DNA of 64,000 nt from Treponema sp. Lineage in GTDB: Bacteria; Spirochaetota; Spirochaetia; Treponematales; Treponemataceae. Of this stretch, positions 16,320 through 25,902 are shown piece by piece. The position numbers and the translations under genes are program-made. Within the stretch, counting starts at the first letter, position 1. Each line of letters opens with the position of its first letter. The notes under the pieces were generated by a model, which saw only the letters and a list, made by a program, of their open reading frames with translations, was not told the DNA's origin and made no database searches. The stretch is taken from the NCBI GenBank assembly GCA_017940005.1, contig JAGAZO010000017.1:186001-250000 (forward strand), in the 5' to 3' direction.

Positions 16320-17111
16320 ATGGCATCTGGTGATTTTTTAGCGGCAGAGCTAGCGCAGCGCTACGGCACCGTGCAGCGCGCGCGCGGCTACTTCCTCTAC
16401 ACGCGAAAAGGCGTGCGGCTTACTGACATGTACCAGGAAGGCGGACGCGCAATTTTAGGATGGCGCGGCACTTCATTCACTGTGTTTAAAAATGTGATGA
16501 ACCGCGGTGCTACCGGTAGCTTTGACACCGACTGTACGCCGCGCATTGCAAAAGCGGTGTGTGCGTTGCTCGGCGATGTGCGAACAGTGTTCATATGCGA
16601 AAACCGCAATGCCGCCCTTGCGCTTGCGCTCACATTTTCAAAAGAGCGCACATCGTTTTGGAAAGCGTGGAGCGACATAGACTGGCACGCCGCTGATTGC
16701 GTTGTCATTGTGCCGCCATTTCCGTGGGCATCTTCCGTGCATCTTGTCGCGGTAAAAAGTGAAGTGCACGAAGCGTTTCTCGCGTCTGGCTTTACGTCTC
16801 CAAACAATGCGCGCATCGCGGCTCCGCTCGCTGCTGGAATTGCGCGTGCGCTCTACGACATGATTGCAACAATTCCAAAACGTACGGAAAAAGATTGGTT
16901 TTTATACGACACTGTTTTAACAAATTACTGGACGCGCACAGGACCGTATCTCTATCCTAAAGTCGCGGAAAGCACATACGATGACTTTGTGCGCCACTGT
17001 CTTGACTGCACGCTTGTCGTCAGCCCCGACTACAACGTGCCATCTATCGTGCCGTTCGGCGTGGATAAAGGCGTGTTCACAAAATTAAAAAATGCGCCAT
17101 TCGAGGTGTAA
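16320..17111 (+). CDS. Conserved-looking protein of unknown function
   Basis: A 263-residue cytoplasmic protein. The start YFLYTRKGVRLTDMYQEGGRAILGW resembles the first strands of class III aminotransferases, but no PLP lysine motif is recognisable, so it may be a decayed or repurposed relative. Several tryptophans lie in the middle and an SPDYNVPSIVPFGVDKGVF segment near the end. I chose the internal ATG at 16320 over the frame start at 16302, because the promoter overlaps the extra codons. It follows gatB closely, and a small membrane protein follows after 2 bp. Function unknown. Confidence 0.65.
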   Translation: MASGDFLAAELAQRYGTVQRARGYFLYTRKGVRLTDMYQEGGRAILGWRGTSFTVFKNVMNRGATGSFDTDCTPRIAKAVCALLGDVRTVFICENRNAALALALTFSKERTSFWKAWSDIDWHAADCVVIVPPFPWASSVHLVAVKSEVHEAFLASGFTSPNNARIAAPLAAGIARALYDMIATIPKRTEKDWFLYDTVLTNYWTRTGPYLYPKVAESTYDDFVRHCLDCTLVVSPDYNVPSIVPFGVDKGVFTKLKNAPFEV

Positions 17112-17113
17112 GC

Positions 17114-17404
17114 ATGGTTCAAACAAACCTATTATTATTAATTATTAAACTTGTTGCAGGAGGCATTGCCGCTTTTTTTGCAATCATGCTGTGGTCGCGC
17201 ACGCGCGATGCAGCGTGGGCATGTCTTGTCGCCGGCGTTGTTGCACTGTATGCGGGCATTGTATACGACATGCTTGTACAACTGGGCGTTGTCGTTGATA
17301 ATAAATTTATTGTTGCAGGAATTCCTGTTGCTGCTATTGTTTTTGCTGTGCTTCCAAGCTGCTTTTTTACGGTAGCGTTTATCTTGATGATTCGACGGAA
17401 CTAA
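17114..17404 (+). CDS. Small membrane protein, three predicted helices
   Basis: A 96-residue, very hydrophobic protein with three probable membrane helices (around residues 5-25, 32-55 and 68-93). It follows the preceding gene by 2 bp with GAGGTG before the ATG, so both are co-expressed. No known family recognised. Confidence 0.65.
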   Translation: MVQTNLLLLIIKLVAGGIAAFFAIMLWSRTRDAAWACLVAGVVALYAGIVYDMLVQLGVVVDNKFIVAGIPVAAIVFAVLPSCFFTVAFILMIRRN

Positions 17405-17505
17405 CGAATAAATGTAGGCGTACATACATGCATAGAATGCAAGGCCTAGAAAAAAGTTTGATTTGTTGCTATAATTAATGTACTTTTTTAAGATGGGAGG
17501 TATAT

Positions 17506-17901
17506 ATGGCATCTAAAGGAAAGAGTTCAATCGGCAGTTTGCTTTTGCAAATCGCACTCGGTTTGTTCTTTGTGGTAACAGGAATTTGGACTTTGCAAAA
17601 CGGCACTGGCAACGAAATCGCTACTGCAATCAATAAGCTTTTCAGCGGTGATTTGCAGCGGATTATCCGCCTTGTATTCGGCATTATCGAAGTGCTTGCA
17701 GGTGCATTTCTGTTGCTTCGTATGTTTGTCTCATTCTCATCATCAATTGATTCATTGCTCATGGTCATCGTAATGATTGCATGGCTTGTTTCTATTGTGT
17801 TGCTCGATGTGATTGGCGGCTTTGCTCTCTCTATGAACTGGTTGCACAAAGTGGCATATCATTTATTAGTGCTTGGTGGCATCATTATGGTAAAAGATTG
17901 A
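17506..17901 (+). CDS. Membrane protein, about four helices
   Basis: A 131-residue integral membrane protein with hydrophobic stretches near residues 10-28, 53-70, 80-105 and 110-128; the general plan recalls DoxX/DUF-type small membrane proteins, but no signature is clear. GGGAGG precedes the ATG, and TATAAT lies at 17470-17475. It is monocistronic, closed by a strong terminator at 17944-17980. Confidence 0.65.
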   Translation: MASKGKSSIGSLLLQIALGLFFVVTGIWTLQNGTGNEIATAINKLFSGDLQRIIRLVFGIIEVLAGAFLLLRMFVSFSSSIDSLLMVIVMIAWLVSIVLLDVIGGFALSMNWLHKVAYHLLVLGGIIMVKD

Positions 17902-17943
17902 ATTTGTAATTCAAATTTAAAAAAGTTTGGAAGAGGGAAAGTA

Positions 17944-17980
17944 AAAGAGGCTGTCTATCTTTTTGACAGCCTCTTTTTTA
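17944..17980 (+). terminator. Rho-independent terminator (bidirectional)
   Basis: Perfect 12-bp stem AAAGAGGCTGTC / GACAGCCTCTTT with a 9-nt loop, followed by T6 on the plus strand; it is also A/T-flanked on the minus side. It lies between the convergent ends of the membrane protein gene and rny. Confidence 0.85.
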
Positions 17981-18013
17981 CGTTTAAAAATGTTGCACAT
18001 TATTTGCGGCACC

Positions 18014-19546
18014 TTACCGCGCGTATTCAACAATGCGCGTTTCGCGAATCATCGTAATTCTGATTCTTCCTGGATAGCGCAAGTCAGATTCAATCTGCTT
18101 TGCAATATTTTGTGCAAGCGGCTTTACTTCGTTATCTTGCACTTTCGCGTTGTCTACAAGAATGCGTAACTCGCGACCTGCTTGAATTGCGTACGCTTTT
18201 TCAACGCCAGTAAATTTTTCCGCAGTCTGTTCAAGATTTTCAAGCCGCTTAACATAGTTGTCGATTGTTTCACGACGTGCTCCTGGACGAGCTGCAGAAA
18301 TAGCATCTGCGATTTGTACGTAAATGGCTTCCGTGCTTGTAGGCTCAATATCGTTGTGATGGGAAGCAATCGCATTTATGACGCGCGGATCTTCACCCAT
18401 TTTTCGCGCTATTTCTGCGCCGATTTCTGCATGGTTTAAATCGCTGTCTGCTTCTGCACCTTTACCAATGTCGTGAAGCAATGCGGCGCGTTTTGCAAGC
18501 TCGCGATTGCCGCCGATTTCTGCAGCGAGCGTCGACGCAATCATGGCAACTTCTTTTGAGTGTGTGAGCACATTTTGTCCGTAACTTGTACGGAAGTGAA
18601 GCCGACCGAGCGCGCGCACGCCTTCTGTGGGCATGTTGTGGATGCCGACATCAAACAGCGCTTTCTCGCCTTCCTCATAGATTTTGTTCTGCACTTCGTG
18701 CGTCACTTTCTGCACAATCTCTTCAATGCGCGCAGGATGAATGCGCCCGTCTGAGATAAGCCGCTCGAGCGACTCTTTTGCAATTTCTTTGCGTACCGGA
18801 TCAAAGCACGAAATGACTACCGCTTCTGGCGTGTCGTCAATGATGATGTCAACGCCCGTGAGCGTTTCAAGCGTGCGTATGTTGCGCCCCTCGCGCCCAA
18901 TAATGCGGCCTTTCATTTCATCGCTCGGAAGCGAAACAGTTGCTACAGTGATGTCGCTCGTTACTTCAGGCGCAAGCCGCTGGATTGTTGTGACGAGCAC
19001 ATCGCGCGCTTTTTTTTCTGCGGTGAGCTGCGCTTCCTGCTCAATTTTATTCAAAAGCGCCTGCGCGTCGTGCTTTGCATCATTTTCTAAATCTTTGATG
19101 ATAAGCTCTTTTGCCTGTTCCTGCGAAAGCCCTGAAATGTGCTCCAGTTCTTTGCGATATTCCTGTTCTTGTGCTAATACGCTCGCCTCGCGCTTTTTGA
19201 GCTGTTCATTACGTTCGATGAATTCTTTATTTCGCTTGTCAAATTCTGCCGCGCGCTGCTCGAGTAATTCTTCCTTTTTATTTACACGGGCTTCATACCG
19301 CTGTACTTCTGCACGATGTTCTCTGTTTTCCCGTTCCTGCTGATTTCGTTCCCGAATGAGTTCATCTTTTGCATTGAGCAAAATTTCTTTTTTCTGTGCT
19401 TCAGCTTCTCGTATTGCATCCTGTTTTACACGTTCAGCTTTTTGTTCTGACGCTGATAGTTGAAATCTGGCATACAGCCATCTAATAATCCATCCAAGAA
19501 CAATTCCTGCCACCGGGAGAACAATGAACAAAATAATTGTATTCAT
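18014..19546 (-). CDS. rny: Ribonuclease Y
   Basis: A 510-residue membrane-anchored endoribonuclease that initiates mRNA decay. There is one N-terminal membrane helix (residues 2-25), a long charged coiled coil (about 35-190), a KH RNA-binding domain with GRIIGREGRN at 213-222, and a metal-dependent HD domain with His329 and His358-Asp359 (ALLHDIGKG). Order and length match RNase Y exactly. GGAG lies ahead of the ATG. The gene is upstream of the shared terminator at 17944-17980. Confidence 0.92.
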   Translation of the reverse strand: MNTIILFIVLPVAGIVLGWIIRWLYARFQLSASEQKAERVKQDAIREAEAQKKEILLNAKDELIRERNQQERENREHRAEVQRYEARVNKKEELLEQRAAEFDKRNKEFIERNEQLKKREASVLAQEQEYRKELEHISGLSQEQAKELIIKDLENDAKHDAQALLNKIEQEAQLTAEKKARDVLVTTIQRLAPEVTSDITVATVSLPSDEMKGRIIGREGRNIRTLETLTGVDIIIDDTPEAVVISCFDPVRKEIAKESLERLISDGRIHPARIEEIVQKVTHEVQNKIYEEGEKALFDVGIHNMPTEGVRALGRLHFRTSYGQNVLTHSKEVAMIASTLAAEIGGNRELAKRAALLHDIGKGAEADSDLNHAEIGAEIARKMGEDPRVINAIASHHNDIEPTSTEAIYVQIADAISAARPGARRETIDNYVKRLENLEQTAEKFTGVEKAYAIQAGRELRILVDNAKVQDNEVKPLAQNIAKQIESDLRYPGRIRITMIRETRIVEYAR

Positions 19547-19668
19547 AACAGTTCTCCTTAAAAATATATAGAATAGTTCTACAATACATAATAACGCAGA
19601 ATTCGAGAATTGTCAAACAGAAAAGGTTTTTTTTATTGTCAGCAGAGAAAGCGTAATGAATTTTTGCG

Positions 19669-20400
19669 TTACATCGAAAAATCTTTACCGAGGTATATTT
19701 CGCGAGCGACAGGCGAATCGAGTATTTCTTGCTTTGTTCCCTGCATCATAATCTGTCCCGTACTGATGATGATTGCACGGTGCGTGATTTCAAGCGTATC
19801 GCGCACGTTGTGGTCTGTAATCAAAATGCCTATGCCGCGCTCTGAAAGCAGTTTTATCATGCCTTTGATGTCAGCAACAGCAATCGGATCGATTCCTGCA
19901 AACGGCTCATCGAGCAGCAGGAATTTCGGCTCAATGGCAAGAGAGCGCGCAATTTCCGTTCGTCTGCGCTCGCCGCCCGAAAGCGTAAACGCGGGCTGCT
20001 TTCTGATTCTGCCTATATCAAATTCTTCGATGAGCTGTTCAAGCCGCTTCTTCTTTTCGTCGCTTGACAAATCACCACGCGTCTCAAGAATCGCCCAAAT
20101 ATTTTCTTCCACTGTGAGTTTTCTGAATACAGACGGCTCCTGTGGCAAGTAAGAGATGCCGAGCCGCGCGCGTTTGTACATTGGCAACTTTGTAATTTGC
20201 GCTCCATCGAGAAATACATCGCCTGCGGTAGGAGCGTAAAACCCTACAATCATGTAAAATGTTGTTGTCTTGCCGCTGCCATTTGGACCGAGCAGACCGA
20301 GCACTTCACCTGTGTGCATGGAAAAGTCTATGCCTTGCACGACACGCTTTCGCCCAAATGATTTATATAAACTCGCAGCTTGTAGTATGTGTTCGCTTAT
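19669..20400 (-). CDS. lptB: LPS export ABC transporter ATP-binding protein
   Basis: The ATPase of the Lpt machine that drives lipopolysaccharide or lipooligosaccharide to the outer membrane. Walker [10 protein letters not shown], signature LSGGERRR and Walker [14 protein letters not shown] are present. The first in-frame ATG/GTG/TTG (GTG at 20340) would remove the first beta strand. The homologous protein begins [18 protein letters not shown], which is encoded directly upstream, but the codon at the expected start (20398-20400) is ATA. AAGGAG sits 7 nt before it, and the lptA stop overlaps it. I take ATA as the start, giving 243 residues, the usual LptB length; a sequencing difference is possible. 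Confidence 0.85.
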   Translation of the reverse strand: MSEHILQAASLYKSFGRKRVVQGIDFSMHTGEVLGLLGPNGSGKTTTFYMIVGFYAPTAGDVFLDGAQITKLPMYKRARLGISYLPQEPSVFRKLTVEENIWAILETRGDLSSDEKKKRLEQLIEEFDIGRIRKQPAFTLSGGERRRTEIARSLAIEPKFLLLDEPFAGIDPIAVADIKGMIKLLSERGIGILITDHNVRDTLEITHRAIIISTGQIMMQGTKQEILDSPVAREIYLGKDFSM

Positions 20401-21275
20401 GATGCCGCTCCTTGTGCAGTATCGGGAGACTCGCCGTCTTGCTCTGCATTTTCGACATGCGGCATAGTCTGCGTTTGAGTACTGCTTGTATTTTCTTGCG
20501 CTTCGTCAGCTTTACGCAATTCAGCTGTTTCATTTTGCTCCGCATTTGACGTTCTCTCAAGATCAGATGCAACAGCAGATTCTTCATGCATCTCTTTGTC
20601 TTGCGTAGCATTCTTGTTATCGACAACAGAACCTTTTACGCGACCGTCAAGCGTGATTTCCTGCGTGTCGAGATTCAGCGTGATTTCCTGTGCGCGAAAG
20701 GTGTCCTCTCCCTGTGTAATCTGCGAATTGCCGGAGAGCTCAAGCATTTGCGCTTTTTTGCGATAAATCGCATACATACTTTTGCATACATTGTCCTTTT
20801 GCTTGAGCGTTATGTCTATTTGAATAATAGCTGTATCTGTATCTTGATTATATTCGATAATTTGAGCTTCTACAGTAACATTGTTTTCAGTGTCGTCGAG
20901 ATGAACACTGTCACGAAGCGTTGCTATTTTCGTTTCTCGGTCGTATGAAAGTTTGCCACACGTGAATTCCATTTTTGTATCGAGATTTTTCCCCGAGATA
21001 TTTCCATCTGCTTCAATGTAGCGGAAATCTTTGCCGCTCATCGTTATTGCGTCAGCAGAAATCTCCATCGATGACGTAAGCACATAAGCATTTCCACGAA
21101 GTGTTGTTTTATCGGAGGAATTGCCTGCTGTACCTGTCATGCTGTTTGCAGAGAATATAATGCGTTCTGCATATAGTGGTAGTGCGGCGAGCAGCATAAG
21201 TGAAAATGCTGTCGCGCAATTAAAAGATGCAATGCGGCAGAACAGTGTACAAAAAAAATGCCTAATCATTGTCAT
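20397..21275 (-). CDS. lptA: LptA/OstA-like periplasmic protein
   Basis: A 292-residue exported protein with an N-terminal signal sequence (hydrophobic to about residue 36, ending LPLYAER) and OstA/LptA repeats predicted to form the beta-jellyroll bridge for [65 protein letters not shown]. The last 70 residues are acidic, Gln/Glu/Thr-rich low complexity, not usual for LptA and probably disordered. It overlaps lptC (14 bp) and lptB, forming pyrG-lptC-lptA-lptB. The start at the ATG 21275 is preceded by GAGGAA. Confidence 0.8.
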   Translation of the reverse strand: MTMIRHFFCTLFCRIASFNCATAFSLMLLAALPLYAERIIFSANSMTGTAGNSSDKTTLRGNAYVLTSSMEISADAITMSGKDFRYIEADGNISGKNLDTKMEFTCGKLSYDRETKIATLRDSVHLDDTENNVTVEAQIIEYNQDTDTAIIQIDITLKQKDNVCKSMYAIYRKKAQMLELSGNSQITQGEDTFRAQEITLNLDTQEITLDGRVKGSVVDNKNATQDKEMHEESAVASDLERTSNAEQNETAELRKADEAQENTSSTQTQTMPHVENAEQDGESPDTAQGAAS

Positions 21276-21855
21276 CAATTAGTTCCTCTTGCGCTGCATC
21301 ATCAGTTGTTTCCATAAATCCCGAAACAGCTCCGGTAAATGCAAAGCTATTGCTTACGCCGCTTGCAGAAAATCCTGAACCGATAATCGTCATATTGTCT
21401 TTTTTTATAGTTATTGTGTCTGAACGACGGCTTGTAATCTGCTCGCTTCTTCCATTCCAGCGCAGTTCGTTCGCCTTTATGATTACATTTTGCGGATGAT
21501 TTGCCAATTCGATTTTATCATATAGCGAGTATTTTTTTTCACGTGCATTAGAGGAGAGCAATTCACACGAGCCTTCAGTTTCTATTTCACCAGCTTCATC
21601 ATATGTTGCAAACGTGACACCGCTTGCGTATGTTTCATTACCGCCCTTGTATTGTTCAAGTTTGTACGAAAACAGTGAAAACTTTTGTTTGTTGTTTTCA
21701 TAGCGTATAAAATCAGCGTTGTCAAAGACGAATTCAGGCACAGTCGCTTCTACGTTGTGCGCCGCTTCAGCATATTTTAGTGAGCAACTTTGCACAAAAA
21801 GCGTTAAAGCAACAATTGCGACGACATGAGATTTTCGCTTTCGATTGACGTTCAT
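21262..21855 (-). CDS. lptC: LptC-like lipoprotein
   Basis: A 197-residue protein starting with a basic tail, a hydrophobic segment and a lipobox-like VQSC, so it is probably a lipoprotein, whereas enterobacterial LptC is anchored by a helix. The body (VFDNADFIRYENNKQKFSLF, then TFATYDEAGEIETEGSCELL, and TDTITIKKDNMTIIGSGF-type strands) follows the LptC pattern. The ATG at 21855 overlaps the pyrG stop (ATGA); the longer frame lies inside pyrG and is rejected. It passes LPS from LptBFG to LptA; lptF and lptG are not in the window. Confidence 0.75.
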   Translation of the reverse strand: MNVNRKRKSHVVAIVALTLFVQSCSLKYAEAAHNVEATVPEFVFDNADFIRYENNKQKFSLFSYKLEQYKGGNETYASGVTFATYDEAGEIETEGSCELLSSNAREKKYSLYDKIELANHPQNVIIKANELRWNGRSEQITSRRSDTITIKKDNMTIIGSGFSASGVSNSFAFTGAVSGFMETTDDAAQEELIDDND

Positions 21856-23465
21856 CTTTTTTGTCCGAGCGCTGCTTCTATAAATGAAATGAATAGCGGA
21901 TGCGGTTTTGAAGGGCGCGAGGTAAATTCTGGATGGTATTGCACGCCGATGCCCCATGTATGATTTTCCCATTCAAATGCTTCCACGCGCTTGTCTGGTT
22001 CGGAAAGTGCTGCTACGACAAGCCCATGCATTGCCATATCGTTTGCATATTTGCTGTCAAACGTGTATTTATTGCGATGGCGTTCAACAATCGCCGATTT
22101 TTTGTATATGCCCGCAAGTTTTGTGTTTTTTACAAGACGCACTGTAGATGCGCCAAGCTTCATAGTGCCGGCTGCAGAGAGTCCTGCCTGTTCTTCCGGT
22201 AAACTGATAATGGCGTGTTTGCAATTTTGAATGAACTCTGTGCTATCCGCATCGTGCCAGCCGCACAGAGAACGTCCTGTTTCAATAGCCATAAGCTGCA
22301 TTCCCAAATTAATTCCAAGATACGGTATGTTATTCTCACGTGCGTATTTTACTGCGACAAGCAAGCCGACAAATCCGCGCTGTCCGTAATTTGCGGGAAC
22401 AACAATACCATCTATGTCTCTAAAAACTGCTGCAATTTCTTTTTCGTTCCACAAACCTTCAAGCGTCTCCGCGTCGATTTTTTGAAGCTCTAATTTTGCG
22501 GAGAATGACGTAACTGCCGCGTGAAAGAGCGATTCACGCACTGATTTGTAACAGTCGTCAAGGTAATCTTCTTTCCCGAGAATAGCGATACGTACATGCG
22601 GACCGGGCGCGTTAAGTTTTTCGAGGAACAACGTCCACCGTCGTATGTTGCAACGATTTTCAGGAAGTGCAAGTTTTTTGAGAACACATGTATCAAGCCC
22701 CTCTTTATGAAAGATGACAGGCAGTTCGTACACAGATTTTTGTACATCGACAGAAGCGAACACTGCATCTGGCGAAACATTGCAAAACAACGCAATCTTT
22801 TTGCGTACATGCGTATCTAGCGCTTTTTCAGTGCGGCATAAAAGTATATCAGGGCGAATACCCGACTCTTGTAGCTGCTTTACAGAATGCTGCGTAGGCT
22901 TTGTCTTTAGTTCTCCACCAGTGATGCATGGAATGAGTGTGAGGTGCATAGTGCACACTTCATTTTTGCCAAGCTCATTAATAAGCTGCCGCGCTGCTTC
23001 AATATACGGAATTGATTCAATGTCGCCGACAGTACCACCTATTTCTACAATAACGATGTCAGCGTTTGTACGCGTGCCAATATTTAAAATAGTGCGTTTT
23101 ATTTCATCAGTGACATGCGGAATCACTTGTACTGTGCGCCCATTATAGTGGCCTGCACGTTCATTTTGAATCACCTGATTGTAAATTTTGCCTATAGTGA
23201 TGCAGTTGTCGTTAGTAATATTGACGCTCGTAAAACGAGAAAAATTGCCTAAATCTAAATCTGTCTCCGCGCCGTCTTCTGTGACGTATACTTCACCATG
23301 CTGAAACGGGCTGATATTTCCCGCATCTAAATTGATGTACGGATCGCATTTTATCATTGAAATGGTAAAACCGCTGCATTCGAGCAGACTGCCGAGCGAT
23401 GCAGATGCAACGCCTTTGCCGAGACTGGAGCACACGCCGCTCGTGACAAGTATGTATTTGCTCAT
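21852..23465 (-). CDS. pyrG: CTP synthase with degenerate glutaminase domain
   Basis: A 537-residue CTP synthase converting UTP to CTP. The synthetase domain is complete (SSLGKGVASASLGSLLECSG, KCDPYINLDAGNISPFQHGE, TEDGAETDLDLGNFSRF, GELKTKPTQHSVKQL). The C-terminal class I glutaminase domain keeps the His/Glu segment VQYHPEFTSRPSKPHP but lacks the nucleophile: the usual GICLGMQ reads GINLGMQ, with Asn386 (AAT at 22308-22310) in place of Cys, and the oxyanion-strand GGFG reads ANYG. It should therefore use free ammonia, not glutamine. The start at 23465 matches the family (MSKYILVTSG). No Shine-Dalgarno: a TATACT lies 5 nt upstream. First gene of the unit with lptC-lptA-lptB. Confidence 0.9.
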   Translation of the reverse strand: MSKYILVTSGVCSSLGKGVASASLGSLLECSGFTISMIKCDPYINLDAGNISPFQHGEVYVTEDGAETDLDLGNFSRFTSVNITNDNCITIGKIYNQVIQNERAGHYNGRTVQVIPHVTDEIKRTILNIGTRTNADIVIVEIGGTVGDIESIPYIEAARQLINELGKNEVCTMHLTLIPCITGGELKTKPTQHSVKQLQESGIRPDILLCRTEKALDTHVRKKIALFCNVSPDAVFASVDVQKSVYELPVIFHKEGLDTCVLKKLALPENRCNIRRWTLFLEKLNAPGPHVRIAILGKEDYLDDCYKSVRESLFHAAVTSFSAKLELQKIDAETLEGLWNEKEIAAVFRDIDGIVVPANYGQRGFVGLLVAVKYARENNIPYLGINLGMQLMAIETGRSLCGWHDADSTEFIQNCKHAIISLPEEQAGLSAAGTMKLGASTVRLVKNTKLAGIYKKSAIVERHRNKYTFDSKYANDMAMHGLVVAALSEPDKRVEAFEWENHTWGIGVQYHPEFTSRPSKPHPLFISFIEAALGQKR

Positions 23466-23470
23466 ATTAC

Positions 23471-23476
23471 AGTATA
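23471..23476 (-). promoter_or_regulatory. -10 element directly before pyrG (leaderless arrangement)
   Basis: TATACT on the minus strand ends 5 nt before the pyrG ATG. TTGACG lies 20 bp upstream, longer than ideal. No ribosome-binding site is visible. Confidence 0.4.
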
Positions 23477-23611
23477 TTCGCACTAACTGCATAATTCGTC
23501 AAGACAGCGCACACGGAGCACTTATAGATGCGGATAATTGCAATAAACTGTCAAATGCAGTATCATACCAGTATTGCAGTAATATGACATTATAATGTAA
23601 GGAGCTCCATA

Positions 23612-25444
23612 ATGGAAATAAAAGATGTAAAGCACGCCAAAGTAAAAGCGTGGATTGAAGAATGGGTTGCCTGGTGCGAGCCAGAACGCGTGTACGTGTG
23701 CGACGGTTCGCAAGCAGAATACGACCGCCTCATGAAAGAGCTCGTCGATGCGGGGCTTGCAACAGAATTGAAAAAAAAGCCGCACAGCTACCTGTTCCGC
23801 TCGCTGCCGTCAGATGTTGCGCGTGTCGAAGCGCGCACATACATTGCGTCAAAAACGCAGGACGACGCAGGACCGACGAACAACTGGATTGACCCCGACG
23901 AGCTTAAAAAGACGATGAAAGCGCTCTACAAAGGCTGCATGCACGGGCGCACCATGTACGTGATTCCGTTCAGCATGGGACCAGTCGGTTCGAGCATCGG
24001 CAAAAACGGCATTGAAATCACCGACTCGGCATACGTCGTGTGCAACATGGACATCATGACGAGAGTTGGCACAAAAGTGCTCGACTTAATCGAAGCAAAT
24101 GGCGACTTCATTCCGTGCCTGCACTCTGTGGGAAAACCGCTCGACGGCGGCGCGAAAGACAACGGCGTGTGGCCGTGCGCAGACATGGAGCACAAATACA
24201 TCAGCCAGTTCCCCGAAGACCGCGAAATCTGGTCGTACGGCTCAGGCTACGGCGGAAACGCGCTGCTCGGCAAAAAGTGCTTTGCGCTCCGCATTGCGTC
24301 TGTGCTTGCGCGCGACGAAGGTTGGCTTGCAGAGCACATGCTCATCTTAAAATTGACAAATCCTGAAGGAAAAGTAAAATACATCACCGGTGCATTCCCG
24401 TCTGCGTGCGGCAAGACGAATCTCGCCATGCTGCGCCCCACGCTGCCCGGCTGGAAAGTTGAGACAGTCGGCGATGACATCGCGTGGATGAAGTTCGGCA
24501 AAGACGGCAGGCTGTACGCAATCAATCCCGAAAACGGATTTTTCGGCGTGGCGCCGGGAACATCTGACGAGTCCAACTACAACGCAATGCGTGCCGCAGA
24601 AAAGAACACCATTTTCACCAACTGCGGCTTGACCGAAGACGGCGACATCTGGTGGGAGCAAATCGGCTACAAGCCGAGCGGCACAAAAATCATCGACTGG
24701 CAGGGCAATGAGCGCGACTGCCCCGAAAACGACAAAATGCCCAAAGACAAGACGCAGTGCATTGCGCACCCGAACGCGCGTTTTACCGCTCCTGCAAATC
24801 AGTGCCCGTGCATTGCGCCAAACTGGGAAGACCCTGAAGGCGTTCCGATTAGCGCGTTCCTCTTCGGCGGCCGCCGTCCTTCGACAGTGCCGCTCGTCCA
24901 TCAGGCGCGCAGCTGGAATCACGGCGTGTTTCTCGGCTCAATCGTCGGCTCGGAAGTGACTGCCGCCGTCATCTCTGACCAAGTGGGACAAGTGCGGCGC
25001 GACCCGTTTGCCATGCTGCCGTTCTGCGGCTACAACATGGGCAACTACTTCCAGCACTGGATAAACATCGGCACAAAATCGAGCGAGGACAAGCTGCCAA
25101 AAATCTTCTACGTGAACTGGTTCCGCAAAGATGAAAACGACAACTTTATGTGGCCCGGCTACGGCGACAACAGCCGCGTGCTCGCGTGGATTTTTGACCG
25201 CTGCGACGGCAAAGACAACTACGTTGACACAGAAATCGGCTACATGCCAAAAGACGGCGCAATCGACACAACTGGCTTGAGCGACGAGTACAAGAAAAAC
25301 ATGGGCGCGCTCACCACAGTGGACAAAGACGGCTGGAAAAAAGAAATCAAAGACATTCGCGAAAATCACTATCCGAAGTTCGGCGCGCACTTGCCAAAAG
25401 AGCTTGCCGAATGCCTTGACGATTTGGAAAAGCGTTTGAGCTAA
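23612..25444 (+). CDS. pckG: Phosphoenolpyruvate carboxykinase (GTP)
   Basis: A 610-residue GTP-type PEPCK interconverting oxaloacetate and PEP. The kinase P-loop with its mobile catalytic cysteine is plain: FPSACGKTN with Cys266 and Lys268. [14 protein letters not shown], the metal-binding [27 protein letters not shown] and [12 protein letters not shown] are all family motifs, and length is typical. AAGGAG precedes the ATG. In a fermentative treponeme it may run toward oxaloacetate to supply amino-acid precursors; direction cannot be read from the sequence. Transcription ends at the hairpin at 25493-25521. Confidence 0.95.
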   Translation: MEIKDVKHAKVKAWIEEWVAWCEPERVYVCDGSQAEYDRLMKELVDAGLATELKKKPHSYLFRSLPSDVARVEARTYIASKTQDDAGPTNNWIDPDELKKTMKALYKGCMHGRTMYVIPFSMGPVGSSIGKNGIEITDSAYVVCNMDIMTRVGTKVLDLIEANGDFIPCLHSVGKPLDGGAKDNGVWPCADMEHKYISQFPEDREIWSYGSGYGGNALLGKKCFALRIASVLARDEGWLAEHMLILKLTNPEGKVKYITGAFPSACGKTNLAMLRPTLPGWKVETVGDDIAWMKFGKDGRLYAINPENGFFGVAPGTSDESNYNAMRAAEKNTIFTNCGLTEDGDIWWEQIGYKPSGTKIIDWQGNERDCPENDKMPKDKTQCIAHPNARFTAPANQCPCIAPNWEDPEGVPISAFLFGGRRPSTVPLVHQARSWNHGVFLGSIVGSEVTAAVISDQVGQVRRDPFAMLPFCGYNMGNYFQHWINIGTKSSEDKLPKIFYVNWFRKDENDNFMWPGYGDNSRVLAWIFDRCDGKDNYVDTEIGYMPKDGAIDTTGLSDEYKKNMGALTTVDKDGWKKEIKDIRENHYPKFGAHLPKELAECLDDLEKRLS

Positions 25445-25492
25445 TCGAGTGATGTTCGCTATTGTGCACAAAAATTGTGAACGCATCATATT

Positions 25493-25521
25493 GCCACTCC
25501 TCAGGGAGTGGCGTTTCTTTT
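25493..25521 (+). terminator. Rho-independent terminator of pckG
   Basis: GCCACTCC, loop TCAG, GGAGTGGC, then GTTTCTTTT. It lies 48 bp after the pckG stop. Confidence 0.85.
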
Positions 25522-25902
25522 GCTGACAATACCGTGCACGCAATTCCGCATATTCTTTACTATGAGCACATCTACAGTGTCGCTAATCGCCGTGCCTTTT
25601 TGTCTGCATTTTATATGTATCATTGCTGCTTATCCATATACGTCTTTGCCGTATTTCAAATGATATATGGGCATTATATCAAAATATTCTCTCAATACAG
25701 CATATTCTTTGATAGACTGTATCTTTTGCAGGATTTCTATGAAAATACCTGTATGCATTGCATATTTTTAATAAAATGAATAAAATACAGTGTTGCTAAA
25801 TTTTGCAGTTTGCACGGAGTCTTGCATGTTCCGCAAGGATTTGCACAGAAATTTTGAGCGAGCTGCGCGGCGGAGAGAGCGTTTTATGAATGAGGGAATT
25901 AT
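25522..25902 (+). other. Intergenic region upstream of putP
   Basis: About 380 bp, AT-rich on the left and GC-richer near putP. Short frames here have no ribosome-binding sites or family features. I see no riboswitch or clear promoter. Confidence 0.5.

Noticed and set aside
23591-23596. TATAAT just before pckG as its promoter
   Set aside because: The start would fall inside the Shine-Dalgarno of pckG, and no -35 is found at a proper distance.
25462-25779. Possible gene between pckG and putP
   Set aside because: It starts inside the pckG terminator hairpin and has no ribosome-binding site; composition looks non-coding.
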